A stretch of DNA of 64,000 nucleotides from Candidatus Fredericiella danica (GCA_016713335.1 JADJPH010000002.1:186001-250000); one strand, 5' to 3'. Shown: positions 30,927 through 42,799, counted from the stretch's first letter. Translations and numbers: made by a program. Notes: generated from the sequence alone by a model not told the origin.

Positions 30927-30936
30927 GTGCTACAAT
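30927..30936 (+). promoter_or_regulatory. Extended −10 element upstream of guaB
   Basis: GTGC followed by TACAAT (30931–30936) lies about 45 bp before the guaB ATG. A 5-6-5 inverted repeat, GCACT (30915–30919) / AGTGC (30926–30930), overlaps it and could be an operator. Confidence 0.5.
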
Positions 30937-30980
30937 CGAAGTCGCTTGCTGGTGGTTCGGTGACAAGGAGAGAATCGGCT

Positions 30981-32538
<1,558 letters not shown>

Positions 32539-32597
32539 GCGCCGGTCAGCATTGCTTTGCTCCTCGCCGATCAGAGACACAAGGGGGACAGTTACTC

Positions 32598-33767
32598 ATG
32601 CCAGTCACTGCGATTGTGGGCGCCCAATGGGGCGACGAGGAAAAGGTCGCATTATTGATTATCTGGCGCAGGCTGCGGATGTCGTAATCCGTTTTCAGGG
32701 TGGTGACAACGCCGGTCATACGGTGATCAATGAATATGGCAAAGCACGCTGCACTTAATTCCCAGCGGAATCTTCAACCCGAAAACTCAGAACATCATCG
32801 GCTCCGGCTGCGTCATCAACCCGCAATCGTTGCTCCAAGAGATGCAGAGCCTGACAACTGCCGGCGTGGACTTGCGCAATCTTTGGATTAGTACACGGGC
32901 CCAGATGCTGATGCCCTACCATCGCACGCTGGATGTGTTGGAAGAGGCGGCGCGTGGAAAAGACACGATCGGCACGACCAAGCGCGGGATTGGACCGGCA
33001 TACGCCGACAAAGCGGCGCGCTCTGGTCTACGCATCGGGGATCTCCTGCACCCAGCCTGGCTGGAAACGCGACTCGATGCCGCACTCAGTTCGGTGAACC
33101 GCAAGATTGCCATCCTGGGGGGCGAACCCGTCAAGGGTGCAGAACTATTTGCGCTCTGTCAGAGTTACGCGGGATCTGGATTGGGGCATTTATCCGTTCG
33201 TGACAAGCAGCAACCCGACGGCGTCCTATGCTGCGTCAGGCGCCGGATTGCCTGCCCGTGCGATTGACCGCGTCATTGGGGTGGTCAAGGCCTACAGCAC
33301 CGCCGTGGGTGATGGCCCGTTCCCGGTGGAACTGCATGATGCCGAAGGCGCCCGCTTGCGGGAGATCGGCGGCGAATTTGGCGCGACGACCGGGCGACCG
33401 CGCGCCGCTGCGGCTGGTTTGACGGCGTGGCGATTCGTTATGCGGCGTGGTTGAATGGCATGACTGGTCTCGCCATTACGGAAACTAGATGTGCTCGATC
33501 AGTTTGAATCGATCAAAGTCTGCATCGGCTACAAGATGCCGGACGGGACGGTCATCACGGACTCAATGCCGGACACACCCGAACTCATCGAGGCGACTGC
33601 CGTGCACGAGGAGTGGGAAGGTTGGCGCACCTCGACGGCCAATTGCCGCAGGTGGGATGATCTGCCAAAGCAGGCGCGCCTACCTGCACCGGCTCGCGGA
33701 ACTGGCAGGCGTCAAGATTGAGTTTGTTTCGGTCGGCCCCGAGCGCGAGCAGATGTTCGCGGTATAG
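32598..33767 (+). CDS. purA: Adenylosuccinate synthetase, at least four frameshifts
   Basis: PurA joins aspartate to IMP in AMP synthesis. The start MPVTAIVGAQWGDE is followed by a one-base loss inside the P-loop GDEGKG. Later frames supply DYLAQAADVVIRFQGGDNAGHTV in pieces, IPSGI, GTTKRGIGPAYADK, and a C-terminus ending VSVGPEREQM. Breaks lie near 32640, 32750, 33170 and 33380–33490. Every expected segment is present in order, so the gene is probably intact in the organism. Its stop lies 2 bp from the stop of the convergent PLP gene. Confidence 0.93.
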
Positions 33768-33769
33768 CG

Positions 33770-35056
33770 CTAGACTGCTGCGAGTGCGTTGTCAAGGTCG
33801 GCAATCAGATCTTCATGGTGCTCAACCCCAATCGAGAGACGCACCATACTCTCGGAGATCCCCATCTCGACGCGTTCTTCCGGATCGACGTCAGAATGGG
33901 TCATGGTTGCAGGGTGTTCCGCCAATGACTCGGTGCCACCCAGGCTCACGGCCAGGTGGAAGAGTTGCAGGCCGTTCAGAAAGCGGAACGCCTCGGCTTC
34001 GCCGCCTACAATGTCAAACGCGATCATGCTGCCGGGTCCAAGACATTGGCAATGATAGATGTCGTATTGTGGCGACTCCTCGGTCAGGTGACCCAGATAG
34101 TAGACCCGTTGGACTTTGGGGTGGTCGACGAGGTAATCTGCGACAATCCGGGCGCTCTTCATCTGCGCCGTCATGCGGAGTTTGAGCGTTTCCAGACTGC
34201 GCATCAACATCCACCCCGTCATTGGGCTGGCCATCGTGCCGAAGATGGTGCGCATGGTTTTGACCTGTGCAATCAACTCTTTCGTACCAAGGCACAAGCC
34301 AGCGATGACGTCGCTGTGACCGCCGATGAACTTCGTCGCGGAGTAAAGCACAAGGTCGGCGCCGTGTCTGAGCGGATGCTGCCACAGAGGTCCTAAAAAG
34401 GTGTTGTCAATGGCGACCAGGACGCGGCGATTGGGTCGTGAGTAACGCTGGGCGAGCCGGGCGCAACCGGCAATGTCAACGAGCGCATTGGTAGGGTTTG
34501 CCGGCGTTTCCACGTAGATCAGCGCAAGATTTCCAGAGATCTCGCGATCACGCAAGCGCATCTCTATGCCCGCCAACCCTTGATGCGCAGGCACACCCAC
34601 CGTGCGAATGCGTAATCGCGGCAAAATGCGCTTGAGTAAATAATCGGTGCCGCCATAGACCGGCTCCGTATGGAGCACGACATCCCCCGGGCTGACAAAT
34701 TGCAGGATCGTAGTTGCGATGGCGGCCATTCCGCTTTCAAAGACCGCGGCGGCCTCCGCCTCATCCCAAAGCGTGAGCCTGTCTTCTAGAATTTCCAGGT
34801 CTGGGTTGTTGAGCCGGCTATAGATTAATCCCATCTCTTCGTTGGGATTTCCCTTCCGCAGACCGTAGGCTAATTCAAAGAAGGCTTTACCCTCCTCGGC
34901 AGTGCGGAAGACAAACGTGGAGGTAAAGAAGATCGGTGGTTTAATGGCGCCCTCCGATAGTTCAGGGCGGTAGCCGTAGCCCATCATGAGGCTTTCGGCA
35001 TGGAGTTGCTTGTCGCCAATCGTACGGCTGTGGGAATCGCGCTTGGCCATGGACAT
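33770..35056 (-). CDS. Cys/Met-metabolism PLP enzyme (cystathionine gamma-synthase / methionine gamma-lyase type)
   Basis: The fold-type I enzyme of 428 residues belongs to the trans-sulfuration family. It shows YSRLNNPDLEILEDRL, the VYGGTDYL PLP-phosphate region, VAIDNTFLGP with the PLP Asp, and the Schiff-base Lys in LVLYSATKFIGGHSDV, then the C-terminal SLGGTESLAEHPATMTHS motif. Family members include gamma-synthases, gamma-lyases and beta-lyases; the exact reaction cannot be assigned by eye. Intact; the ATG at 35056 is used. It is separated from the OppF gene by about 115 bp with a candidate promoter. Confidence 0.88.
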   Translation of the reverse strand: MSMAKRDSHSRTIGDKQLHAESLMMGYGYRPELSEGAIKPPIFFTSTFVFRTAEEGKAFFELAYGLRKGNPNEEMGLIYSRLNNPDLEILEDRLTLWDEAEAAAVFESGMAAIATTILQFVSPGDVVLHTEPVYGGTDYLLKRILPRLRIRTVGVPAHQGLAGIEMRLRDREISGNLALIYVETPANPTNALVDIAGCARLAQRYSRPNRRVLVAIDNTFLGPLWQHPLRHGADLVLYSATKFIGGHSDVIAGLCLGTKELIAQVKTMRTIFGTMASPMTGWMLMRSLETLKLRMTAQMKSARIVADYLVDHPKVQRVYYLGHLTEESPQYDIYHCQCLGPGSMIAFDIVGGEAEAFRFLNGLQLFHLAVSLGGTESLAEHPATMTHSDVDPEERVEMGISESMVRLSIGVEHHEDLIADLDNALAAV

Positions 35057-35109
35057 GGTATTGTCTCCGTTGACAAGTGACCGGAACGGGAATTGGGGAA
35101 CTAGTGCTA

Positions 35110-35119
35110 GTGTAGCACA
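35110..35119 (-). promoter_or_regulatory. Extended −10 element for the Cys/Met PLP gene
   Basis: On the minus strand GTGC plus TACACT (35119–35110) lies about 54 bp upstream of the ATG at 35056. No clear −35 is seen at 17 bp. Confidence 0.4.
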
Positions 35120-35173
35120 AACTGGCTGGGGCCAGCCTGTGACCGCGGACGTACTTCACTTCAACTGATTGGC

Positions 35174-36151
35174 TTATCCAAAATGGCAGGCAGCCGTATG
35201 GCCGGTTTCCAGAGCAGTGAGTGGGGGATCGCTCGCCAGACAGAGCGGTTGCGCCACCGGACAGCGCGGTGCAAAGCGACAGCCGCCAGGCAAACGTGTT
35301 GGATCCGGTGTTTCGCCTTTGAGGATGATGCGTTCCTTGCGCAAGCGTGGATTGGGCGCCGGCGTCACGGAGAGCAACGCTTTTGTGTAGGGATGGCGTG
35401 GTTGGGTGAGCACATCGGCGGTGCGACCCAGTTCCACGATTCGTCCCAGGTACATCACTGCAATGCGGTCCGCAACTGCAGTGACGGTGCCCAAATCATG
35501 GGTGATAAATAGAATACTGATCTTGCGCGTCTGCTTTAGCTCAGCGAGCAGGTTAATGATCTCAGCGCGAATACTCACGTCAAGCATCGACACCGGCTCA
35601 TCTGCCAGCAAGAGGCGCGGTTCGAGCACGAGCGCTGCGGCAATCGCCACACGTTGCCGTTGGCCGCCGGACAGTTGATACGGATAGCGTTCGAGATAGA
35701 CTTCCGGGGGCTTTAGTCCTGCAGCTTCCAACGCCGCGCGTACCCTCGCCTCCCGATCACTGCGTGCGTTTGCGAGTTTGTGCACGATCAGTGGCTCTGC
35801 AACAATCTCCCCCACGCGCATCAAGGGGTTCAGCGACTCGTAGGGGTCCTGAAAGATCATCTGCATGTTTCGCCGCGCGGCTTTGAGTTCGCTGCCCTTG
35901 AGTGCGGTCATCTCTTGGCCGGCGAAGTCAATCGAGCCAGTCGTGGGGCGTTCAAGCCCGAGTAAGGTCAATGCGAGCGTCGACTTGCCGCAGCCACTCT
36001 CGCCCACAAGCGCCAACGCCTCCCCCTCATCGATGTCGAATGTGACATCGTCCACCGCGTGGACAAAGGTTGCCGGTGCACGAAAGACACTGTGTGCGCC
36101 GACAGGAAACAGGGTCCTTAGGTTGCGCACCGCGACGAGTGGACTAGCCAT
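35174..36151 (-). CDS. Oligopeptide/dipeptide ABC transporter ATP-binding protein (OppF-type)
   Basis: This is one of two ATPases powering an Opp/Dpp importer at the inner membrane face. Walker A VGESGCGKST, signature LSGGQRQRVAIAAAL, and Walker B LLLADEPVSMLD are intact, followed by the C-terminal RCPVAQPLC cysteine-containing element common in this subfamily. The ATG at 36151 overlaps the OppD stop by 8 bp, so translation is probably coupled. The longer frame upstream is just overlap with oppD. Confidence 0.93.
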   Translation of the reverse strand: MASPLVAVRNLRTLFPVGAHSVFRAPATFVHAVDDVTFDIDEGEALALVGESGCGKSTLALTLLGLERPTTGSIDFAGQEMTALKGSELKAARRNMQMIFQDPYESLNPLMRVGEIVAEPLIVHKLANARSDREARVRAALEAAGLKPPEVYLERYPYQLSGGQRQRVAIAAALVLEPRLLLADEPVSMLDVSIRAEIINLLAELKQTRKISILFITHDLGTVTAVADRIAVMYLGRIVELGRTADVLTQPRHPYTKALLSVTPAPNPRLRKERIILKGETPDPTRLPGGCRFAPRCPVAQPLCLASDPPLTALETGHTAACHFG

Positions 36152-37199
36152 GGTCCAGGCTCCCTCTGCGATCTTCGGCGGTGTCCTCCACCAGAAAACA
36201 ACTTGCGAATTGGTCGTCGGGAAGCGCGTAGAGCGCCGGCGCTGCTTGCTGGCAGCGTTCCATCGCCTGTGGGCAGCGCGGTGCAAACCGGCACCCTGGC
36301 GGTAGCGCATCCAGCCGTGGCGGCGCCCCTGGAATTGAGTTTAGTTTTGCCTGCGGATGGTCTGGATCGGGAAAGGCATGCAAGAGCGCCTGCGTATAGG
36401 GATGGCGGGGTGCGTTGAATGCGAGGTCGACCGGTGCATATTCGGCGGTGACCCCGCCATACATGACGAGGACGCGGTCGCAGATTTCGGCGACAATGCC
36501 GAGATCGTGGGTCACCAAAATGATGGCGAGACCCAATTCGCGGCGCAGCCGGCTCAAAAGGTCGAGGATCTGCGCCTGAATCATGACGTCCAGCGCCGTC
36601 GTCGGCTCGTCGGCGACGATCACCGCGGGATTGCAGGCGAGCGCCATCGCGATCATCGCACGCTGCCGCATGCCGCCAGAGTACTGAAATGGATATTGCG
36701 TGCGTCGATTGGCTGCGATGCCAACCAGTTCGAGCAACTCATCCACTCGGCGCACAGTGGCGGCTTTGCCGATCGTGCGGTCGTGCTGGCGGATTGCTTC
36801 TGCAATTTGATCACCCACTGCGCGCACCGGATTGAGCGCATTCATGGCACCCTGGAACACCATCGCAATTTGACTCCAGCGGAGGGACGCCATGCGGGCT
36901 TCATCGAGATCGAGCAACTCGATGTCTTGTAGGCGCACACTGCCATTCACGATGCGTCCTGCGGGCGGCAACAGCCGCATCAGCGCGAGGGCGAGTGTCG
37001 ATTTTCCACAACCGCTTTCGCCTACCAACCCCAATACCTCGCCGCGACCGAGATCGAAACTGACATCCTGGACGGCATGCGCTGCCGGCTTTGGCGGCGC
37101 GACGTAGTCGACCGAGAGCGAACAGACCGATAGAACTGGCTTGGCGGCGGTTGGCGGCATCTTTTCGTCCACGTGGGCGGTAACGTCCTTTGTCCTCAT
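36144..37199 (-). CDS. Oligopeptide/dipeptide ABC transporter ATP-binding protein (OppD-type)
   Basis: The first ATPase of the importer has Walker A VGESGCGKST, a canonical FQYSGGMRQRAMIAMAL signature region, and Walker B VIVADEPTTALD. The C-terminus has the C-x5-C-x5-C cysteine element (CRFAPRCPQAMERC). The ATG at 37199 overlaps the OppC stop as TAATG. Intact. Substrate not predictable. Confidence 0.94.
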   Translation of the reverse strand: MRTKDVTAHVDEKMPPTAAKPVLSVCSLSVDYVAPPKPAAHAVQDVSFDLGRGEVLGLVGESGCGKSTLALALMRLLPPAGRIVNGSVRLQDIELLDLDEARMASLRWSQIAMVFQGAMNALNPVRAVGDQIAEAIRQHDRTIGKAATVRRVDELLELVGIAANRRTQYPFQYSGGMRQRAMIAMALACNPAVIVADEPTTALDVMIQAQILDLLSRLRRELGLAIILVTHDLGIVAEICDRVLVMYGGVTAEYAPVDLAFNAPRHPYTQALLHAFPDPDHPQAKLNSIPGAPPRLDALPPGCRFAPRCPQAMERCQQAAPALYALPDDQFASCFLVEDTAEDRRGSLDHG

Positions 37200-38152
37200 T
37201 ATGCTTGATCGGGGGCTTGTGGCGCGTGCTGCGATTGCGTGCGCGGTGGGCGCAAGATCATCTGCTTTGTGCTCGAAAGATTGTGCGATGCAAGGCGCGG
37301 ATTCAGCACCTGCTCCAACCCCTGACCGATCAACGTGCAAGCCAGGACGACCCACACAATCCCGATTCCCGGCGCCAGCAGTGCCCACCAGCCCCCAGCG
37401 CTCATCGCTCCGCGGGTGAAGGCAAAGTTCAGCATCTGCCCCCAACTTGGCGCAGTAGGGTCACCCAAACCGAGGAAGCTCAACGTGCTTTCATTCAGAA
37501 TTGCCAGCGAGATGACCAGCACGGTGTTAACGACCAACAGCGGCAGCACCAACGGTAGAATATGTCTCCGGATGATGTAGAAATTGCCCGCGCCGACCGC
37601 GCGTGCGCGTGTGACAAACCGGCGCTGCTTGACTGACAGTGTCTGGGAGCGAATCAGGCGTGCTGTGCTTGTCCATCCTAATAGGCCAATGACCAGTACA
37701 ATCACCCATAGGCTCGGTTTTGTCAGCGCCACGATGACGACCGCCAGCGGCAGGTCCGGTATGACCAACATGATATCGGTGAAACGCATGAGGATGTTAT
37801 CCGTGCGCCCACCGATGAAGCCGGCGCTCAAGCCCATGACGCCGCCGATGGCAACGGCAATAAACGAGGCAAAAAAGCCGACCATCAAAGAGACGCGCGC
37901 GCCATAGAGAAAGTTCGTCAGCACGTCCTGCCCCGCATCATCGGTGCCGAAGGGATGCTCGGCGCTCGGCGGGAGGTAAATGTCCATGATGGTCGCCCTG
38001 GGTGGTTTGGCGGGGTCGTAGGGTGCGATCACCGGCGCAAACACAGCCAGGGCGATGGCAAGCAGGAGCATTGCCAGGCCCACCATACCCATTCTGTTGC
38101 GGCTGAAATTGCGCATGGTGGCTGTCAAGCCACCAGGATGGCTGGATTCCAC
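37199..38152 (-). CDS. Oligopeptide/dipeptide ABC transporter permease (OppC-type)
   Basis: The protein has an N-terminal helix followed by the OppC N-terminal region (HPFGTDDAGQDVLTNFLYG) and five further membrane helices. The cytoplasmic EAA-like loop RARAVGAGNFYIIRRHILP contacts the ATPases. 317 residues, intact. Starts at 38152, 8 bp after the OppB stop. Confidence 0.94.
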   Translation of the reverse strand: MESSHPGGLTATMRNFSRNRMGMVGLAMLLLAIALAVFAPVIAPYDPAKPPRATIMDIYLPPSAEHPFGTDDAGQDVLTNFLYGARVSLMVGFFASFIAVAIGGVMGLSAGFIGGRTDNILMRFTDIMLVIPDLPLAVVIVALTKPSLWVIVLVIGLLGWTSTARLIRSQTLSVKQRRFVTRARAVGAGNFYIIRRHILPLVLPLLVVNTVLVISLAILNESTLSFLGLGDPTAPSWGQMLNFAFTRGAMSAGGWWALLAPGIGIVWVVLACTLIGQGLEQVLNPRLASHNLSSTKQMILRPPRTQSQHAPQAPDQA

Positions 38153-38160
38153 GCAAACTC

Positions 38161-39225
38161 CTATTCCAACTGGACCCGTGGGTCCAAATATGTGTAGAGC
38201 AGATCTGCGACGAGATTGGCGACAATGACACTGACGGCAAGCAGCAGAAACGCCCCCTGGAGCATTGGATAGTCACGCTGGCCTACGGCCTCGTAGATGG
38301 CGCCGCCAAGACCTGGCCAGGAGAACACGGTCTCAATCTGGACCGCGCCCGCAACTGTGAAGCCGAGATTGAGCGCAATGATGGTGACCATCGGGAGCAT
38401 GGCATTCCGCAACGCATGCGCCTTGAGGATCTGATAGGAGTTCAAGCCTTTGGCCTTCGCCGTTAGCACATAGTCTTCGGAGAGTACATCGATCAGCGAA
38501 CTGCGCATGATGAGCATATACTCGCCAAGAAAGACGATCGTGTAGGTGAGCGTGGGCAAAAACATGTGGCGCCCAACGTCGATGACTTGCGCCCAGATGC
38601 TTGCGTAATTCATGCCTGGCGTCACCATACCACCGATCGGGAGCCCAAGGTTGGTGCTGCCCCAGAAGAGCAAAATGATGCCGAGCCAGAAGGTGGGGAG
38701 ACTCCACGCAACCAGGCTAAAGATAAGCGCTGAGTAATCGACCGGCGTGCCCAGCTTCCATGCCGCAATCACACCGAGCGCGACGCCCAGAATGATCGCG
38801 AGAAACTGCGCCACGCCAATCAGCAGCAGCGTGTTCCAAGTGCGTTCGGCGAGCACCTGCGCAACGGGTTGGTTGCTGTGGTAACTGATGCCAAATTCGC
38901 CGCGGAACAGGTTGCCAACGTAGATAAAGAACTGCGTATCGAGCGGGTTGACAAAACAGTCTGCCGGTTTTGGGGGATTAATCGAGGCAAAGCAGTTGAT
39001 CACCGGCTTGTCCAGGCCAAAGCGCACCCGGATTGCCTGTTGGGCTTCCGCGGTGAGCCGTGGATCGCGTATGCCGGCGCGTGCTGGATCACCGGGGAGG
39101 ATACGGAAGAGGAAGAAATTGAGCACGATTACGAAGCAAATCGTGAAGAGCGCCCATGCAACCTTATTGATCAAGCGACGATTGCGCAACAAGTGACCTC
39201 GAGCTTCACGGCATACCGCCAGCAC
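38161..39225 (-). CDS. Oligopeptide/dipeptide ABC transporter permease (OppB-type)
   Basis: This is the first permease of the importer. It has an N-terminal helix followed by LFRILPGDP and a large periplasmic loop with two Cys residues, then about five helices. The EAA loop is TAKAKGLNSYQILKAHALRNA. The GTG at 39225 lies inside a long hairpin; a TTG at 39189 would start just after it and may be the real start. Intact. Confidence 0.9.
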   Translation of the reverse strand: MLAVCREARGHLLRNRRLINKVAWALFTICFVIVLNFFLFRILPGDPARAGIRDPRLTAEAQQAIRVRFGLDKPVINCFASINPPKPADCFVNPLDTQFFIYVGNLFRGEFGISYHSNQPVAQVLAERTWNTLLLIGVAQFLAIILGVALGVIAAWKLGTPVDYSALIFSLVAWSLPTFWLGIILLFWGSTNLGLPIGGMVTPGMNYASIWAQVIDVGRHMFLPTLTYTIVFLGEYMLIMRSSLIDVLSEDYVLTAKAKGLNSYQILKAHALRNAMLPMVTIIALNLGFTVAGAVQIETVFSWPGLGGAIYEAVGQRDYPMLQGAFLLLAVSVIVANLVADLLYTYLDPRVQLE

Positions 39226-39258
39226 GGGCCTGAAGGCCTTCGGGACCGTGCTGGTGGT
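39215..39258 (-). terminator. Long hairpin between the binding-protein and permease genes
   Basis: ACCGCCAGCACGG (39215–39227) pairs with CCGTGCTGGTGGT (39246–39258) over 13 bp with one G·T, and the inner sequence CCTGAAGGCCTTCGGG is itself near-palindromic. No T tract follows, so it could be an mRNA-stabilising or attenuating element that favours the binding protein over the permeases. Confidence 0.5.
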
Positions 39259-39277
39259 GCGCGGAGTTGTCTGTGGT

Positions 39278-40955
39278 TTACTTGACCGGTTCGATCAGGC
39301 TTAGTGAACTGGGATCTTCCAGCGCAATTTTGGAGCTATCCGTGATCCAACCCTGGAAGCGATCCTTGCGGAACGCCTGCACGTTTTGCCCGTAGTAGGG
39401 AATAATGTACGGGAGGTCGCGCAGGGCGATTGCCTGCATCTCCCAGATCAGTTCTTTGCGTTTCTCCTTGTCAGTCTCGACGGCCTGCTGCGCGAATAGT
39501 TCATCATATTCGGGGTTCGAGTAACCTGATTCACTCGTACCTGTCGGGATCTCATCGGTTGTCATGACTGAAAGGAGGAACGCCGGGTCCGGGTCAGATC
39601 CCCAGCCCCAGATGATGATATCGTAATCGAATGCCGGGCAGCAGACGGAGGTGAGGGTATCCGGATCCAGACCCTGCATTTCGACCTTGATGCCAATTTC
39701 GCCCCAGGTCTTGCTGAGGAGTTCAGCAATGCGGGGACCTGAGCTCATGTCACCCGCCCAGTTGAGCCTGAACGAAAGTGGTGCCTTCCCGTCAGGTGTT
39801 TCGCGGACGCCGTCACCGTTCACGTCTTTGTAGCCAGCGTCGTCAAGAAGCTTGTTGGCAGTCGCGATGTCAAAGGCGTAATCCTGCAATGTATTGTTGT
39901 AGTAGACACCTAAGCCATCCGGGATCAAAGTCAGGCCTGGCGTACCGAGGCCCAGCAACACGATATCGATCAGTTGCTGTTTGTCGGTGGCGTGGGCGAG
40001 GGCCTTGCGCACGGTCAGATCCTTCAAGGCCGGGTGCCCGGTGCACTTGCCGTCCGGTGGGCATTGATCAGGTGGCACGAGATTGAAAATGATGTCCGTG
40101 ACGCCCGGATCGAGCGGTGCCCCGACCACGAGTTGAATGTTGGCGTCATTGCGCAGCGCTGCCACCGCCGTATTGGGCATCTCTGTGATCATGTCGACTT
40201 CGCCGGTCTTCAGCGCCTGGACCAGCGCGTCCTGGTTGCCATAGGTTTGGAGGATCGCGCCATCGACTTTGGGAACGCTGCCGTAATAGTCCTGGTTCGT
40301 ATCGAGGCGCACGAATTGATTCTGGCGATACTCCGCCAGTTTGAAGGGGCCGCTGCCGACCATCGTGTCGTTGGTGAAATCGATCGCTGCCTGCGCGGTC
40401 TTCTCGCCCCAGAGATGTTCTGGCAGGATGTACAACGAAAATAACTGGCTCTCCATATTGGGGATGGCGTCGTCTAGCGTGATGACAACGGTGGCGTCAT
40501 CCGGTGCTTCGATCGCAGCGAAATGATCTGTGTAGCCGTGTAGGAACGGGAAGCCTTCGGTGTCTTTGTAGAGATTGAGCGAGAATGCAACATCCTTTGC
40601 GGTGATCGGGGCGCCGTCATGGAATTTTGCATTTTCGCGGATCTTGAAGGTCCAGACCGTGCCGTCGCTGGAAACATCGACCGAGTCGGCGAGATCGAGC
40701 GAGTAGGTGCCATCCAGGTTTAGTTGATAGAGCGTGGAATAGACCAGCCTGAACAGTGAATGCTTCAGCGAGTACGGCCACGCCTGGATTCAGGCTGTCC
40801 GGGCTGCCACCCCACCCGATGCGCACGGTCGCCGAAGGTGCGGCGTCGCCGGGGGTGGTGACTTGCGTTGCCGTCGGGGCGGTGGCAGGCGCACCGCAGG
40901 CTGACAGAAGGAACAAAGTAACGGCGACAAGCGCCAGCCACGTTCCGCGTTTCAT
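39278..40955 (-). CDS. ABC transporter family 5 solute-binding lipoprotein 1, one frameshift
   Basis: Start at 40955 gives a lipoprotein signal (TLFLLSAC lipobox). The SBP_bac_5 fold follows with RIGWGGSPDSLNPG, then after a break near 40760 LVYSTLYQLNLDGT, KFHDGAPITAKDV and the C-terminal DYDIIIWGWGSDPDP. A DVNGDGVRE loop resembles an EF-hand calcium loop. It would capture peptides or similar solutes outside the membrane for the OppBCDF system encoded directly downstream. Confidence 0.9.
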
Positions 40956-40993
40956 TTGGATTTCTCCTTGCTCGCAGTGGATGAACAGGTTCT

Positions 40994-42751
40994 TCAAAAG
41001 CCTTGGCAAGACCTGGCACAATTATGAGCCAAGCGGGCATCTATGCCAAGTGCAATTTGGGTGATTAGCGCGTTGTGATCGGTGTGGCAGAGTCGCAACC
41101 GCATAATCGAGCTGAAGTCCTCTAGTGCGACCCGGCCTTGATTCAAGGTCCATCCTGTAAAGCGATCGGTCCGATAGGCCTCAACGGTCTCGGTGTAGTA
41201 TGGAATAATGTAGGGGGTGTCGTTGTGGGCGATTTCCTGCATCCTCCAGATCATCTGTTGGCGTTTCTGGAGGTCGAGTTCGCTTGCCTGTAGCCGATAG
41301 AGAGCATCGTATTCCGGGTTCGAATAACCAGTCTCGTTCACCCCGTTAGCGAGTTGGCCGGTGGTCATGACCTTTAGCAGGGTGCTGGGATCCTGTAACA
41401 CGCCTGATCCCCAGACGATGATGTCGTAGGCGAACGCCGGTGAAGCAATCGTCGTGAGCGCATCGGGTTTGATGGCGGCCGGTTCTGTGCGAATGCCGAT
41501 CTTGGCCCATTCCTGGCTCAGTAGTGCCGCAAGCTGTGCGGCCTCTGCGTTGTCCGAAGGCCAACTGAGGCGGAATACGAGCGATCGTTGCCCACCTGGC
41601 ATTTCACGCACGCCGTCACCATTCAAGTCGCGATAGCCGGCGGTCTCCAGCAGCAGGTTTGCGCGGGCGATGTTGTAGGCAAAGTCCCGAATTTGCCGGT
41701 TGTACCAGATGCCGTAGCCGGCCGGAATCAGTGTCATCCCTGGGGTTCCCGTCCCGTCCAACAGTTCGTCGATGATCTGCTGCTTGTTGGTGGCATGGGC
41801 GAGCGCCTGGCGTACTGCCAGACTGCGCAGTGCAGGATGCCCGGTGCAGTCGCCTGCGGCGGGGCACTTTGCCGGATCGGCCACGTTAAGCAGCACGGTG
41901 GACACCAGTGGCTCGGCTGGTGCACCCACTTCAAGGGCAACATTGGGGATGCCGGCCAGCGCTTTGGTTGCCGGCGCCGAGAATCCAATCAGAAGATCTA
42001 CCGTACCGGAGCTGATTGCCTCGCTCATCGTGGGAAAATTGTCGAATGTCTGGAATTCAATCCCTTCCAAATGGGAGCGGGGGTGGTAGTAGTGTTTGAA
42101 AGGGGTGAGTTGGGCAAATGCGCCTGGCAGGAATCTGGTCAGGCGAAATGGCCCACTTCCGATCATGTCGCCGTTATTGAATTCACTGATGGTTGAGAAG
42201 TTGAGGCGGCGCCAGATATGTTCGGGGAGAATATAGACGTTGGCCAATTTTCCTGGATATCAGGTGTCGCTGCGACCAGTCGAAGTCCGACGGTACGGCC
42301 ATCTTCGGTCCAGATGTTGGCAATCCAACGCATGTCGCCAGCCGCGGTCTGCATCGTGCTATAGTGCTTATAGAGGTTGATTGAAAAGACGACATCGTCG
42401 GCAGTGAGCGGTTTATCATCGTGGAAGCGCACGAATTCATGCAGCCGGAACCGCCAGGTCAGACCATCTGCCGTCACCTCTGCGCGTTCGACCAGGTCGG
42501 GTGTGGCGGCGCCGGCGGCATCGACCTTGTAGAGCGTGCTATAGACAAGTTGGTAGAGGGCGGCACCCTGTGGGGCGGCGCCGAGCAAAGGGGTTGAGTG
42601 AATCTGGTCCATCCGGCCACCCAATCCGGAGTACGGCGGGCGGTAGGACGCTTTTTGCGCTGGCTTCTCGTCCCTGGGTGACGCTCACCCAGAAGAGCCC
42701 AAGCAAGATTGCAATCAAGTAGAGCAAGATTCGACGCTGGCTTTTGCGCAT
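40994..42751 (-). CDS. ABC transporter family 5 solute-binding protein 2, paralogue of the adjacent gene, two frameshifts
   Basis: Start at 42751 gives a signal-anchor-like N-terminus (RRILLYLIAILLGLFWVS) with no clear lipobox Cys. After breaks near 42600 and 42245 the frames give RIGWPDGPDSLNPF, LVYSTLYKVDAAG, then HPALRSLAVRQALAHATNK and DLNGDGVRE, all matching binding protein 1. It is clearly a tandem duplicate. The C-terminal tail after SSIMRLRLC differs from the paralogue and may be read-through from another indel. Confidence 0.87.
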
Positions 42752-42769
42752 AGGACTCTCCGCTCGTAG

Positions 42770-42799
42770 GGTGGTTGCGTCATGAATGACGCAACCACC
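42770..42799. repeat. Perfect 14-bp inverted repeat
   Basis: GGTGGTTGCGTCAT (42770–42783) and ATGACGCAACCACC (42786–42799) form a perfect stem with a 2-nt centre. It lies between the aldo/keto reductase stop (minus strand) and the start of binding protein 2. It may terminate the reductase transcript, although no T tract follows, or bind a regulator. Confidence 0.6.

Noticed and set aside
30913..30936. GAGTGCTA upstream of guaB, resembling the right half of a CIRCE element.
   Set aside because: The left half is only GCACT, and the arms are 6 bp apart where CIRCE needs a longer spacer. It is better read as an inverted repeat overlapping an extended −10.
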